A stretch of 64,000 nucleotides of DNA from Gemmata massiliana (GCF_901538265.1 NZ_LR593886.1:7275738-7339737), one strand, 5' to 3'; shown: positions 32,096 to 39,924, numbered from the stretch's first letter. Translations and numbers: made by a program. The notes: generated from the letters alone by a model not told the origin.

Positions 32096-33322
32096 TCACC
32101 GGGGCAACTCCGCGCACGCGTCCGGCCGCGTTTCGGGGACGAACGCGAGGAACACGACGGCCCCGGCCGCGGCGACCAGCGCGAACGCACGGAACGCGGA
32201 CCCGAAGCCGAGGTGTTGGACCAGCGGGCCGGCCAGGAGCGGGCCGAGAACCCCGCCCACCGCCAGCGCGGTCGCGAGCACCCCCTGGAGCGCGTTGAAC
32301 CCGCCCGCCCCGCGGGTCAGGTCGGCGCACAGGACCGCGATCACCACGCCGTACACGCCCGCCCCGATCCCGTCGAACACCTGGAGCGCGACCAGTTCCC
32401 ACGGGTCGGACGAGAACGAGTACAGGAGGATGCGCACCGGCAGGGCGACGAACGCGACCGCGAACACCGGCTTGCGGCCCCACCGGTGGCACGCCCACCC
32501 GGCCAGCACGGCGACCGGGATCATCACCGCCTGGGCGACCAGGACCACCGCCGCGACCTGTGTGTCGCTCCCACCCAGGCGGGCGATGTACTGACCCACG
32601 AGCGGCATGACCGGTGCGTTCGCGAGGTGGAACAGCGCCACCGCCGCGAACAGCCCGACGACCCGCCGGTCGCGGAACAGTGCCCACAGCCCCGGCCCGG
32701 CCTCGGTCGCCGCCCCCGGCTCCCCTTTCGGATCGGCCGGGCGGATCAGGAAGGCGCTCGCGGCGGCGAACGCGGACACGACGGACACGGTGTAAAAGAC
32801 GGCCGGTAGCCCGAGCCACGCGGCCACGCCCATCGCGGTGAACGCCGCCACGATGTTGCCCGCGTGGTTCCACCCCTGGTTCTCGCCCATGACCTTGTGG
32901 AGCGCCGCGTGCCCCGCTAGGCCGAGCGCGAGGGCGCCGAGCAGCGGGACGAAGAACGCCTGCCCGACGCCGCCGAGGAACGCCAGCAGCCCGATGAGCC
33001 AGCCGGTGTCGGGCGCCAGCGGGAGCAGCCCGAAGCACGCCCCGACGACGAGTGACGCGCCCGCGAGCAAGAGCCGGCGGTTGCGGGACCGGTCCGTGAT
33101 CAGGCCGGCCGGCGTTTGCGCGAGGAACACGCCCAGCCCGCACGCGGCGGCCGTGTACTGGATCGCGTCGTCGCGCCAGCCCCGGTCGGCCAGCATCTTC
33201 GCCAGGAACGGGATCACGACGCCCGTCAGTTCGGCCAGGAAGAAGTTGGCCGCGTTCAGCCCGATCCGGTCCCGCGCGGCGATCCGCGGGGCGGTCGGGT
33301 GGGGCGCCACGACAGTGGACAT
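32096..33322 (-). CDS. MFS transporter (second copy)
   Basis: The ATG at 33322 (MSTVVAPHPTAPRIAARDRI) gives about 408 residues with twelve membrane segments. Signature loops are PAGLITDRSRNRRLLLAGAS and ACHRWGRKPVFAVAFVALPV. GIGAGVYGVVIAVLCADLTR, where the neighbour MFS has GLAQGLFAVAAAAWVTARL, shows clear kinship between the two. Both carry LFRDRRVVGLFAAVALFHLANAP-like segments in helix 7 (LFHVANAPPG in the other). It starts 118 bp after the end of the 179-aa gene. The substrate is unknown. Confidence 0.88.
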   Translation of the reverse strand: MSTVVAPHPTAPRIAARDRIGLNAANFFLAELTGVVIPFLAKMLADRGWRDDAIQYTAAACGLGVFLAQTPAGLITDRSRNRRLLLAGASLVVGACFGLLPLAPDTGWLIGLLAFLGGVGQAFFVPLLGALALGLAGHAALHKVMGENQGWNHAGNIVAAFTAMGVAAWLGLPAVFYTVSVVSAFAAASAFLIRPADPKGEPGAATEAGPGLWALFRDRRVVGLFAAVALFHLANAPVMPLVGQYIARLGGSDTQVAAVVLVAQAVMIPVAVLAGWACHRWGRKPVFAVAFVALPVRILLYSFSSDPWELVALQVFDGIGAGVYGVVIAVLCADLTRGAGGFNALQGVLATALAVGGVLGPLLAGPLVQHLGFGSAFRAFALVAAAGAVVFLAFVPETRPDACAELPR

Positions 33323-33440
33323 GGGGCAGCTCCGATTGATTGCACAGACGCGTCCGAGAAAGATGGACACGCGGTGAACGCCTCTGGTACCGGCGACCGG
33401 CCGAAACAGTCCGGCCACGTTCCGTGTTGTCGCACGCCCG

Positions 33441-33980
33441 TTAGTGCGGCTTGCCGCGGGCGACTTCAATGCCGTTGACGACGGACGCCTCAATGACCCG
33501 GTGCCCGGTGGCCGTCGGCCGGGCCACCCCTTCGGCCCGGACCCGGGTGCCGATGGCGAGCAGGACGAGGCGCATCCCGTGGGGTTTCAAATGAACGAAG
33601 TCACCGGTGTCGAGGACGACTCCGTTCGGCTCGCCGTGCCGGGCGTAATTCAGACGGACCACGACACCCACGGTCGCCGGCCGCCCGCCCTCTTCAGGGG
33701 CCGCGTCCGCGTCCGCGACGAACTCGCACACGGGGTGATCGCCCGAACCGTGTTCGGCAGCCCGGTGATCGGCGCCAACAACAAATCGGACCATCGAACC
33801 GGGCACGGGCGTGGGGAGTTCGGTGGCCTCCGGTCCGTGTGGAAAGTTCACTTGAACCGGACCGGCCTCGGTTTCAAGAACCAGCCCCTCGATCTCGCCC
33901 TTCGGGCTGAAATTGTGCTGGCGGACCGTACCGGAGAGTGTCCGGGTTTCGGATCCGGTGTTACGGTGGTGCTTGCCCAC
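33441..33980 (-). CDS. Hypothetical protein with two OB-fold-like repeats
   Basis: The 179-residue protein has two similar halves. The first reads LSGTVRQHNFSPKGEIEGLV, LETEAGPVQVNFP; the second reads VGVVVRLNYARHGEPNGVVL, DTGDFVHLKPHG, GTRVRAEG. This gives repeated Gly-bounded strands of OB-fold type. No signal peptide is present. I do not know the family. It lies upstream of the second MFS gene, co-oriented, and may be in the same transcript. Confidence 0.65.
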   Translation of the reverse strand: MGKHHRNTGSETRTLSGTVRQHNFSPKGEIEGLVLETEAGPVQVNFPHGPEATELPTPVPGSMVRFVVGADHRAAEHGSGDHPVCEFVADADAAPEEGGRPATVGVVVRLNYARHGEPNGVVLDTGDFVHLKPHGMRLVLLAIGTRVRAEGVARPTATGHRVIEASVVNGIEVARGKPH

Positions 33981-34056
33981 GGTGAGATTGCTCCGGGAGT
34001 AAGGGGAAAAGTCAGGCGCGCCGGACCGCCCGGCGCGCCCGGGGTACGGTTCCGAT

Positions 34057-34866
34057 CTAGTTCTTCGCGGGCGGGAGCGGGGGCGCGCCCTTCCTCGGTT
34101 CGGGGGCGGGCGGCGGAGCGGTACCGTCCCACTCGACCCGTTCGAGGTGCTCGTTGACGCGGAGCCAGGCGTCGGCCGCGCGGGCGAGTTCGGCCGCCTT
34201 GCGATAGTCCCCGGCCTCGTAAGCGGTGCGGGCCTGACGGTAGGCGCCCTTCGCGCCCTCGAAGAAGTCCCGACCCGCGCCCTTGGCCGGGGGCTCGGCG
34301 GTCGCGAGTTGGTCGTGGACCTCGGTCAGCGCGTCGAGTGCGGGCGACCACGGCCCGCGCTCGACCGCCGCGTCACGCGGTTCGCGCCCTCTCGGGCCGT
34401 CCTTCGGAGCCGGGGGCACCCCTTTTCCCTTCGGAGCGGGCGGGCCGTCCAGATCCAACGGCGGTTCCGGCAAATTCGCGACCGGCTGGTACGAGGCCCG
34501 GCGCAGGTGCTCGAGCCCGCGCGCCGTATCGGTGGCAGCGAGGGCCAGTTCCCGGAACCGCCGCGGCTCGTCCGGGTGCGCCCGGAGCGCCGCGCGGTAG
34601 AAGCCCTTTGCGTGTTCGAGAAGGCGCGTCGCTTCTTGGCCGGCGGGAGCGTTCTGGGCGACGTCGGTGATGCTGTCGAACGCCTTACGGAGTTCTTTCG
34701 CGCCCTTTTCGGGACCGCCCTTCGGCCCCTTGCCCTTGTCCTTTTTCTCCTTGCCCGGCTCCTTGTCCCCGCCGGGCTGCCCCACGGCCCCGCCCGCGGC
34801 GACCACCAGTAAACTCGCGGTCAGGAACAGTGCCGGTCCCATTAACCGGCCGGGTGCGAATCGCAT
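34057..34866 (-). CDS. Secreted hypothetical protein, helical and Lys/Pro-rich
   Basis: The 269-residue protein starts with a signal peptide (RLMGPALFLTASLLVVAAGGA, cleavage near GQPGGD). A Lys/Gly-rich stretch follows, then helical segments that look like degenerate TPR units (RLLEHAKGFYRAALRAHPDE; AKGAYRQARTAYEAGDYRKA) and a Pro-rich tail. No enzyme motif is seen. The role is probably structural or scaffolding in the periplasm. It precedes the OB-fold-like gene by 76 bp in the same direction and is the most upstream gene of this leftward block. Confidence 0.65.
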   Translation of the reverse strand: MRFAPGRLMGPALFLTASLLVVAAGGAVGQPGGDKEPGKEKKDKGKGPKGGPEKGAKELRKAFDSITDVAQNAPAGQEATRLLEHAKGFYRAALRAHPDEPRRFRELALAATDTARGLEHLRRASYQPVANLPEPPLDLDGPPAPKGKGVPPAPKDGPRGREPRDAAVERGPWSPALDALTEVHDQLATAEPPAKGAGRDFFEGAKGAYRQARTAYEAGDYRKAAELARAADAWLRVNEHLERVEWDGTAPPPAPEPRKGAPPLPPAKN

Positions 34867-35086
34867 GTGCCTCTCCCGTTCGCGCGACTATTTGTGTCAG
34901 ATCGGGTGCCGGCGGAGCGGTCGCGAGAGCGCCCGGTCGGCCCGCTCGATCCTTTGGCAAACCGGGAGCCGAGATCACGGTCCGGTCAGAAATGAGCGCG
35001 CGTTTCGACGGAATCTCAGAAAAGTCAGCCGTTTATGGCTGAAAGAAATTGTGTAGGCGTGCACTACTTTCGTCGCGCGGTCGCTT

Positions 35087-35132
35087 CTGTGGGCGGGAAT
35101 CCCCCAATGGTGCGGGGGATTCCCGCCCACAG
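35087..35132. repeat. Perfect 19-bp inverted repeat
   Basis: Arms 35087-35105 and 35114-35132 are exact complements around the 8-base loop AATGGTGC. The arm includes GGGCGGGAATCCCCC. There is no T-run on either side. It may be a strong RNA hairpin or a dispersed palindromic element. Confidence 0.75.
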
Positions 35133-35232
35133 CGGGAATAGTAACAGGCAAATTACCCCGACCGCAGCCGGGTACCGTCGAGTGACGAGCCAAACGTGGT
35201 CACAGAAACGGCCCAATACTACCGATTAGGCG

Positions 35233-35318
35233 CCTGCGAGAGAATTCACGACATTCAATCAATTGTAAATATCTATCGTTTTTAGAATAAAATTGTATAT
35301 AATTATTTATCAGAATTG
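35233..35318 (+). promoter_or_regulatory. AT-rich upstream region of the sigma pseudogene
   Basis: The block AATCAATTGTAAATATC ... AATTATTTATCAGAATTGGG ends before a GCGCGCGG stretch. The pattern matches 13266-13325 upstream of the terminase remnant, implying that the two fragments once belonged to related element modules with the same promoter type. Confidence 0.45.
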
Positions 35319-35506
35319 GGTACGCGCGCGGCAGGGGAGCCAGATTTCCCCGCGCGCGTTGTGTACGGGACAACACGTTCCAAACTTGGGAGACCAACGA
35401 GTGACCCGTTCCACACAAGACCGCGCGGCGATCAGCGCACTCGGACGGGCACTCACGTTCAAGTGATCGCCCGCCTCATCACCGCGCGCTGGAGGGCGCC
35501 ACTCGT

Positions 35507-36066
35507 ATGACCGCACCCGAGGTGAACGAACTCGTCGAACAGTGGTGACCCCTCGCTGGCGGGGTGGCGCGAAAGTGGGGCGCCCGGTTCCCGTGGCTCG
35601 AACACGATTTCGAGAGCGCGGCCGGATACGCCCTGTGGCAGCTCGCGCGGAAGGTGAGCGGAGAGGCCGATCCCGAGTGCGGGGGCCGGTTCGCTGGCCT
35701 GGTCCGCCAGGCGGTAAAGTGGGCCATGATCCGGCGCCTCGACCAAGAGCAAACGAGGAACTCGGTGGCATTCCTTCCGCCGTTAGCAATCACTGACCCG
35801 GAGACAGGGAGGCCGCTCAGCCCACTTGCGTTCTTGGCCGCTCGCGATCCTGAGCCCGGCGCCGCACTCGCCGATGCCGATGAGCTGGCCACGCTGTTCG
35901 TTCGGGCCGAACTGTCCGAGCGATATCGCGACGTGCTTACGCGCCGGCTCGGACATGAGGAGCAGCGGGAAGAGATCGCCGCGGACCTGGGGGTAATGGA
36001 ACCCGGGTTCGGGAGATAGTGACGATCGGGCGGCAGAAACTCTGGGACGTGGCCGAAGTCGGATGA
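35507..36066 (+). pseudogene. Broken sigma-70-like factor (nonsense plus frameshift)
   Basis: From the ATG at 35507 the frame reads MTAPEVNELVEQW and meets TGA at 35546. It resumes in frame as PLAGGVARKWGARFPWLEHD, FESAAGYALWQLARKV (region-2-like) and later ERYRDVLTRRLGHEEQREEI, AADLGV (region 4). It then slips: the frame ends at 36017-36019, while the expected continuation VTIGRQKLWDVAEVG is found in the next frame (36019-36066). Two lesions make it a pseudogene. An original CGA or similar sense codon at 35546 is likely. Translation from a GTG at 35564 could still make a truncated protein. It resembles element-encoded sigma factors of Gemmataceae. Confidence 0.65.
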
Positions 36067-36144
36067 GTGACGTCGTCGATTGTAAACTGCAATGGGGCGC
36101 CCCCACTGAGGTGGCTCGTGTTCGTTTCGGGTGAGCGTTCACGC

Positions 36145-36172
36145 TTGCATTGGGCGCTGGATCGGTCATGCT
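36145..36172 (+). promoter_or_regulatory. Promoter-like motif shared with 9859-9886
   Basis: TTGCAT, 16 bp, CATGCT. The spacer ending and following bases (ATCGGTCATGCTGGGA) match the copy at 9871-9890. It lies 46 bp before the ATG at 36218. Confidence 0.5.
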
Positions 36173-36217
36173 GGGAAGTGAGCTTGTTCCAAAAGAGCAC
36201 TTGTTTGGCAGGCGCTC

Positions 36218-36709
36218 ATGCTCTCCATTGAAGAAACACCCGATCACACATCTGACGCTTTCCTAACGGCACTCAAAGAACGCGTAAATGCTTTGCGTCA
36301 CTCAAAGGCGATGTGCCTTCGAGTGGCGCGGCAGGCCATTGAGGAGAGCGACCGAGTGCTCCGCCAGTCGCGCGGGGCTATAGCCGAAGGTCGGCTCGTG
36401 CGGGCCGCAGAGCGGTTCGAGGCCGCAGTGCCTTGGCCGGAGGGACCGGCTCAGGAAAAGAGCCCGCCGATCCGCTCGTACTCGCGACTCCCGCCCGTAC
36501 CGGTCACGCGTATTATTTCGCGGCTCCCGTCCGGCCCGTTCGAGCGCCGGTGCCATTGCGGGAAGGTCGCGACGTTCATGCTCGTGACGGAAACCGAGAT
36601 GCGAGGCATGCACGCGGGTACCGGGAAGGTCTCGCGCAACACCGTGTACCGATGCGCCCGGTGTACCGAAAAGGCCGCGGCCAAGTTTGGCCTCCAGATC
36701 CCTATGTGA
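36218..36709 (+). CDS. Hypothetical protein with CxC...CxxC zinc-ribbon-like end
   Basis: The ATG at 36218 opens 163 residues. The first 70 are helical (AFLTALKERVNALRHSKAMC, LRVARQAIEESDRVLRQ). A Pro-rich linker follows. The C-terminal part has RRCHCGKVATFMLV and YRCARCTEKAAAKFG, two Cys pairs that could bind zinc. No family is recognised. A promoter-like motif shared with the paralogue array lies upstream. Confidence 0.6.
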   Translation: MLSIEETPDHTSDAFLTALKERVNALRHSKAMCLRVARQAIEESDRVLRQSRGAIAEGRLVRAAERFEAAVPWPEGPAQEKSPPIRSYSRLPPVPVTRIISRLPSGPFERRCHCGKVATFMLVTETEMRGMHAGTGKVSRNTVYRCARCTEKAAAKFGLQIPM

Positions 36710-37224
36710 GTCCACGACGGCGGACCGGGCTCACGTGTGCGAGTGCTGAGTTATGATTCGGTATTGGGGGAAGCGTAGGGAAAAAGTAACAGCGCCGGTG
36801 GGGCCCACGCACCAGCGCTGTATCGCACGTCCCCTTCACGGGCGAAAGCTCAAGATAGTACGTCTGGTCCGCAGCACAATAGCGCCCGGACATGTTTGAG
36901 ACCACCCCTCAACAGTTCCATTGCCACGCCCGAATCGGCCTATCATTCTTTGCCCGCAAGGGCCGCCCGGTGACCGGGGCGTCAGGCTAACGGGTTAAAG
37001 TACGCGTGATTAGCCACTGTCATGGGGTCCGGCGTGAGTACCCTGCGGTCTCTGTCCGTCCGCAACCGCGTCTGCCGGAGCGTTCTTGCTCATGGAGCGG
37101 CTCCGACCTCTGCCCGACGGCCGGGCACAAGGGCCACACACCCAGCCGATTTCGCACCGACCGTTTAACGAGTCAGACGTCGGCTCCGCAAGCCGATGAT
37201 GGGCGGTGCAAGTCCCCCTTGGTA
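36710..37224. other. Intergenic stretch with a minus-strand terminator
   Basis: No supported gene is found. A minus-strand frame (36702-36893, starting MSGRYCAADQTYYLELSPVK) crosses the terminator hairpin and is doubtful. The hairpin at 36781-36821 points leftward, yet no leftward gene lies between it and the one ending at 37225. Confidence 0.45.
36781..36821 (-). terminator. Rho-independent terminator, leftward
   Basis: Read on the minus strand, ACAGCGCTGGTG pairs with CACCGGCGCTGT (one mismatch, 9-base loop), followed by TACTTTTT. It would end a leftward transcript coming from about 36.8-37.5 kb. Confidence 0.6.
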
Positions 37225-37512
37225 CTACGCGTCCGCTTCGCCGACCTCGACGAGCGCCACCTTGTAGAACCCGGCGGTGAGGAACGGCCCACCGCGGCTC
37301 ACCTCGACGATCGCGTCACCGTCTGCCGAGCGGTATACGACGAACGTGACCCCATCCGCCGGGGTGCCGCTCGCTCGGAAGTCGGCCTCAGCCGCCGCAA
37401 CCGCTTCGTTCAGGGTTTGGTACTCGGTGGTCAGGGGCACGAACGCACGGACCCGCAAGTTGGGGTCGTCGTTCGCGACATACGCGCCCACCACGTACAC
37501 CTTGTCGGCCAT
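37225..37512 (-). CDS. Hypothetical protein (95 aa)
   Basis: The ATG at 37512 follows GTGGAGTATCACA; an in-frame start at 37527 adds five residues. The small protein (MADKVYVVGAYVANDDPNLR, RASGTPADGVTFVVYRSADG) looks like a compact alpha/beta domain with YQTLNEAVAAAEADF as a helix. No family is recognised. It is co-oriented with the small Cys protein downstream of the TIGR02996-like gene, but 130 bp apart. Confidence 0.6.
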   Translation of the reverse strand: MADKVYVVGAYVANDDPNLRVRAFVPLTTEYQTLNEAVAAAEADFRASGTPADGVTFVVYRSADGDAIVEVSRGGPFLTAGFYKVALVEVGEADA

Positions 37513-37646
37513 TGTGATACTCCACACGGTGATCGGATTCGGCGACGGCCCCGTGGTTGGCCTGTCGTTATTTTGAGAACGGTCTAGAGACGTGAGGAGT
37601 GTATGCCGATCGCGCGGTGCTGCAAGGGATGTCGCCGGGGCCGCAA

Positions 37647-37838
37647 TTACACCTTCCCTGTATCGGGATCGAGCTTCGTTTTCTTACTCGCAACGGCGGT
37701 CATCACTTCGGAGCAGCACACGGGCCACCCGCCCTTAATGTACTGGTGCAGTTCTGCGAGCGAGCACTCCACGATCTTCCCGCACGTCGCGCATCTCAGG
37801 ATGCCTGTGGGTGTATCCGAAGGCGGATCGGGGGTCAC
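37647..37838 (-). CDS. Small zinc-ribbon-like protein (63 aa)
   Basis: The GTG start at 37838 gives 63 residues. Cys pairs are in ILRCATCGKIVECS and WPVCCSEVM, fitting a small zinc ribbon resembling desulforedoxin-type four-Cys folds. The tail is Lys-rich. It lies 40 bp downstream of the TIGR02996-like gene in the same direction and may be co-transcribed. Function unknown. Confidence 0.6.
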   Translation of the reverse strand: MTPDPPSDTPTGILRCATCGKIVECSLAELHQYIKGGWPVCCSEVMTAVASKKTKLDPDTGKV

Positions 37839-37878
37839 GATTCATCCCTGCAGAGATGACTCTAAAATAAAGAATCGC

Positions 37879-38250
37879 CTACTCATCATAGATTGCGGAG
37901 CCGTAGCTGTGCGATCGGTGTTCAACTTCGGATTGGCATGCCAGCGCCGAAATTTTCACCTCCGTAAGGATCCGGCTAACGACCGCAAAGGGCGGCAGAG
38001 CTCCTTCCACGATCGCAACCACCACATCCGCCAGAGAGTCTGCTAGCCCCGTCAGATCCCGACTCAGAGCCGGGAGCAGGTCCAAAGCAAACGACCGGTG
38101 CTCACGGATCGCTAGCGCCTCAGATTCGTGTCCGCGCTCCTGAACCCAATCGGCCAGCACGAGCCGGACCGTTTCATTCGTTAGGTCCGCGCGCACCGCG
38201 GCAATCAGCGCGAGGTATTCGGGGTGGCTGCTGTAGCCCGACCGATCCAC
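37879..38250 (-). CDS. Planctomycete repeat-companion domain protein (TIGR02996-like)
   Basis: The GTG at 38250 opens 123 residues. The N-terminal PEYLALIAAVRADLTNETVR, LVLADWVQERGHESEALAIR matches the TIGR02996 pattern (FLxAIxxxPxDDxxRLVYADWLxExGDxxRAEFIR), a domain common in Gemmataceae next to leucine-rich or other repeats. The acidic DD after P is replaced by TNE. The remaining 70 residues are a helical tail. Function unknown. It is preceded by the 42-aa membrane protein gene at 38266-38394. Confidence 0.7.
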   Translation of the reverse strand: MDRSGYSSHPEYLALIAAVRADLTNETVRLVLADWVQERGHESEALAIREHRSFALDLLPALSRDLTGLADSLADVVVAIVEGALPPFAVVSRILTEVKISALACQSEVEHRSHSYGSAIYDE

Positions 38251-38265
38251 ATGAGGCTCCTCATC

Positions 38266-38394
38266 TCAGGGTTCAACAATCACGACTTGATGATCGAGGA
38301 AGGATAGCACTCCCGTCACGATTCCGACCGTGACCAAGAGCACCGCGCAGGAGAGAATTGCGAGTCGTGCGAGCGACGTTTCATCGGTTAGCAT
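38266..38394 (-). CDS. Small single-pass membrane protein (42 aa)
   Basis: An ATG at 38394 opens 42 residues with a central hydrophobic helix (LARLAILSCAVLLVTVGIVT) and short charged ends (MLTDETS; DHQVVIVEP). The stop is 15 bp before the GTG of the TIGR02996-like gene, with GATGAGGAG in between as that gene's ribosome-binding site. Context and the good membrane helix support a real small gene. Function unknown. Confidence 0.5.
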   Translation of the reverse strand: MLTDETSLARLAILSCAVLLVTVGIVTGVLSFLDHQVVIVEP

Positions 38395-38577
38395 CGCGTC
38401 GATCCGTGATTCCGGCAAAGGCTACGTCATCCCCACGCCCTGAACGCACATCGCGTTCCACACGCGCTCAAGGAATCCCCAAAGGCGTTTCCCGGCTTGT
38501 CTTGTGCAAGAGACGTTCTCTAGGCGAGCGCGGCGCTGATTGGAATGGCCCCGTCTCGGAGCTCTGAGGAGACGTAG

Positions 38578-38910
38578 ATGTCAACCGAGGGAAGTCGGAT
38601 GCTCGTCGCCGCATTCGACCTGCGCGAGCGGGCCGAGCGGGCCATGAGTCAACTGCTTGCGGACGGACACGAACCGGAGCATGTCCAACTTCTGGCCGGT
38701 GCCGAGTTGCCTCTCGAGTGCGCGACCGAATGGTTCAGAGCTGGACTCACGACCGAAGAGATCGGGTATTATGCAGACGAGTTGGCTGCGGGACGTTGGC
38801 TCGTTGCCGTGTGGAGTCACGTGTACGACATCGCGAGCGTGTTGGGGGTGTTCGGTCGGCATGGGGGCTCGGTGCGAATGCCGCCCGAGATACGCGAAGG
38901 CAGCCCTTGA
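38578..38910 (+). CDS. Hypothetical protein, YflT/DUF1269-like fold
   Basis: The ATG at 38578 follows GAGGAGACGTAG; 110 residues. The layout LVAAFDLRERAERAMSQLLA, DGHEPEHVQLLAG, then TTEEIGYYADELAAGRWLVA, VWSHVYDIASVLGVFGRHGG fits general-stress YflT-like domains (beta-alpha-beta with an ExxYYxxxLxxGxxLV motif). Function unknown; possibly stress related. It stands alone between leftward genes. Confidence 0.65.
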   Translation: MSTEGSRMLVAAFDLRERAERAMSQLLADGHEPEHVQLLAGAELPLECATEWFRAGLTTEEIGYYADELAAGRWLVAVWSHVYDIASVLGVFGRHGGSVRMPPEIREGSP

Positions 38911-38968
38911 GTAATATCAAGCAGACCAGATGCAGAACCTCCGGCCGCCCTCGAGTCCTACCTTGGCT

Positions 38969-39382
38969 TCACTTCTTTGCTGTTCGCTTCTTCGCTACTG
39001 GTTCGACGACGCGGGGCTTGATTTGGAACTCGTACTCACCGTACTCGGCCGCGTGCTCTCCTTTCTCAGTTAGCGAGTACGTCGCGTCGAACGGCGCGTC
39101 CGCGGTACCGGTGGCACGGGTGAGCAGCCCCTCATCTACCAGCGTAGTCAGGAACGTACCGTCTTTGGTCACGCGGCTCGGGGTGACCCGTAGGTCACGT
39201 CCGAGGGACGGCTTTTTGCTCCGTTTCGCAGCTCGCAAAACCTGCCAAGTGGAATGGGTTGTAGAACGCAGAGGCACGTTTATCGCTCGATTGCTGTGAT
39301 ACCGGCGGGAGTAGGTATGCCGGAGAAGTATACCTTCGGGATCTTGTGCAACCAGGTCCATCAAGACCCCGACCACGCCCAT
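38969..39382 (-). CDS. Winged-helix-like hypothetical protein
   Basis: The frame from an ATG at 39382 gives 137 residues; the true start may be further in, for example after the Arg-rich NRAINVPLRSTTHS. The centre reads LGRDLRVTPSRVTKDGTFLT, TLVDEGLLTRATGTADAPFD, ATYSLTEKGEHAAEYGEYEF, resembling a winged helix with an LTxxG wing as in PadR/MarR-type proteins. A Lys-rich tail follows (KKRTAKK). It is the last gene inside the right repeat of the island. Confidence 0.6.
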   Translation of the reverse strand: MGVVGVLMDLVAQDPEGILLRHTYSRRYHSNRAINVPLRSTTHSTWQVLRAAKRSKKPSLGRDLRVTPSRVTKDGTFLTTLVDEGLLTRATGTADAPFDATYSLTEKGEHAAEYGEYEFQIKPRVVEPVAKKRTAKK

Positions 39383-39557
39383 CGCATAGCAAGTTCCAAG
39401 CCGAAAAGGAGGCTTCCCACATCGCGGGCTGTTGAGCGTGAACTTCGCGCGTCTGACGCCCGTTGACGCCTGCGCGCGGGGGTAGTGAGGGGCAATCAGC
39501 GTTAGTTAAAAATGCAGAAACCGCGGATATTCCGGGGTTTTGATCCGATTGGCGGAC

Positions 39558-39596
39558 TTAGGAAACCAGTGCTCTATCCCCTGAGCTACGAGGGCT
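39558..39596. repeat. attR-like 39-bp direct repeat, right copy
   Basis: This is identical to 661-699, including the 5' half of tRNA-Arg (minus strand) from the anticodon loop to one base upstream. The sequence left of it (GATCCGATTGGCGGAC) does not continue the tRNA, so it is a tRNA half, as expected at the distal end of an element integrated in that gene. Confidence 0.8.
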
Positions 39597-39924
39597 AATA
39601 TCTTATTTTTCAACCATTTGCGACTTCCGGCTCGCCTCCGTCTCCTCACGTTTCAAACGTCTTCTGACACCCGATATCACTTGCAAGTGACTAAGGCAGG
39701 AGCAGCAAAGTCCGTGGTCGAGTCACACCAACCGTTTGTAGGAACGCCCGCCGTGTCTAAGACCAATTCTACTTCGTCCGAGTTCACGAGCAAGCCAAAC
39801 AAACCGCACTCGAACGTCCCACCACTTCTCCACTAAAACGAAGCGCGAGCGAAGAAAGACGAGCCTTCAGCACGCGGGTGAACTTACCGCACCAAAACAG
39901 TTCAGATCGAGCGCTCCCGGTTCA
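39597..39924. other. Flanking chromosomal stretch, no gene
   Basis: A small AT-rich segment adjoins the repeat (AATATCTTATTTTTCAACC), possibly the original upstream promoter of tRNA-Arg, which would read leftward. No supported gene is seen up to the nuclease stop. Confidence 0.45.

Larger units (their letters stand above)
34867..35506. other. Intergenic stretch with hairpin and AT-rich segment
   Basis: No supported gene. It holds the promoter of the leftward secreted-protein gene, a 19-bp inverted repeat (35087-35132) and an AT-rich segment (about 35233-35318) upstream of the sigma pseudogene. A 21-codon frame from a GTG at 35402 has no support. Confidence 0.5.
661..39596. mobile_element. 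Putative tRNA-Arg-integrated genomic island (about 38.9 kb)
   Basis: Perfect 39-bp direct repeats (661-699 and 39558-39596) bound the region. The left copy is part of an intact tRNA-Arg gene and the right copy is a tRNA half. A tyrosine recombinase starts about 150 bp inside the left end. The interior carries element-type genes: XRE and excisionase-like HTH proteins, an O-like initiator, a DnaC-like loader and phage debris. Outside the right repeat the genes look like core metabolism. The island also contains regulators and transporters that could equally be chromosomal, so it may be composite, with several insertions. No conjugation, capsid or complete packaging genes are visible, so present mobility would need helper functions. 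Confidence 0.6.

Noticed and set aside
39618..39836. 72-codon frame right of the island
   Set aside because: No ribosome-binding site, no domain, low-complexity Ser/Thr ending.
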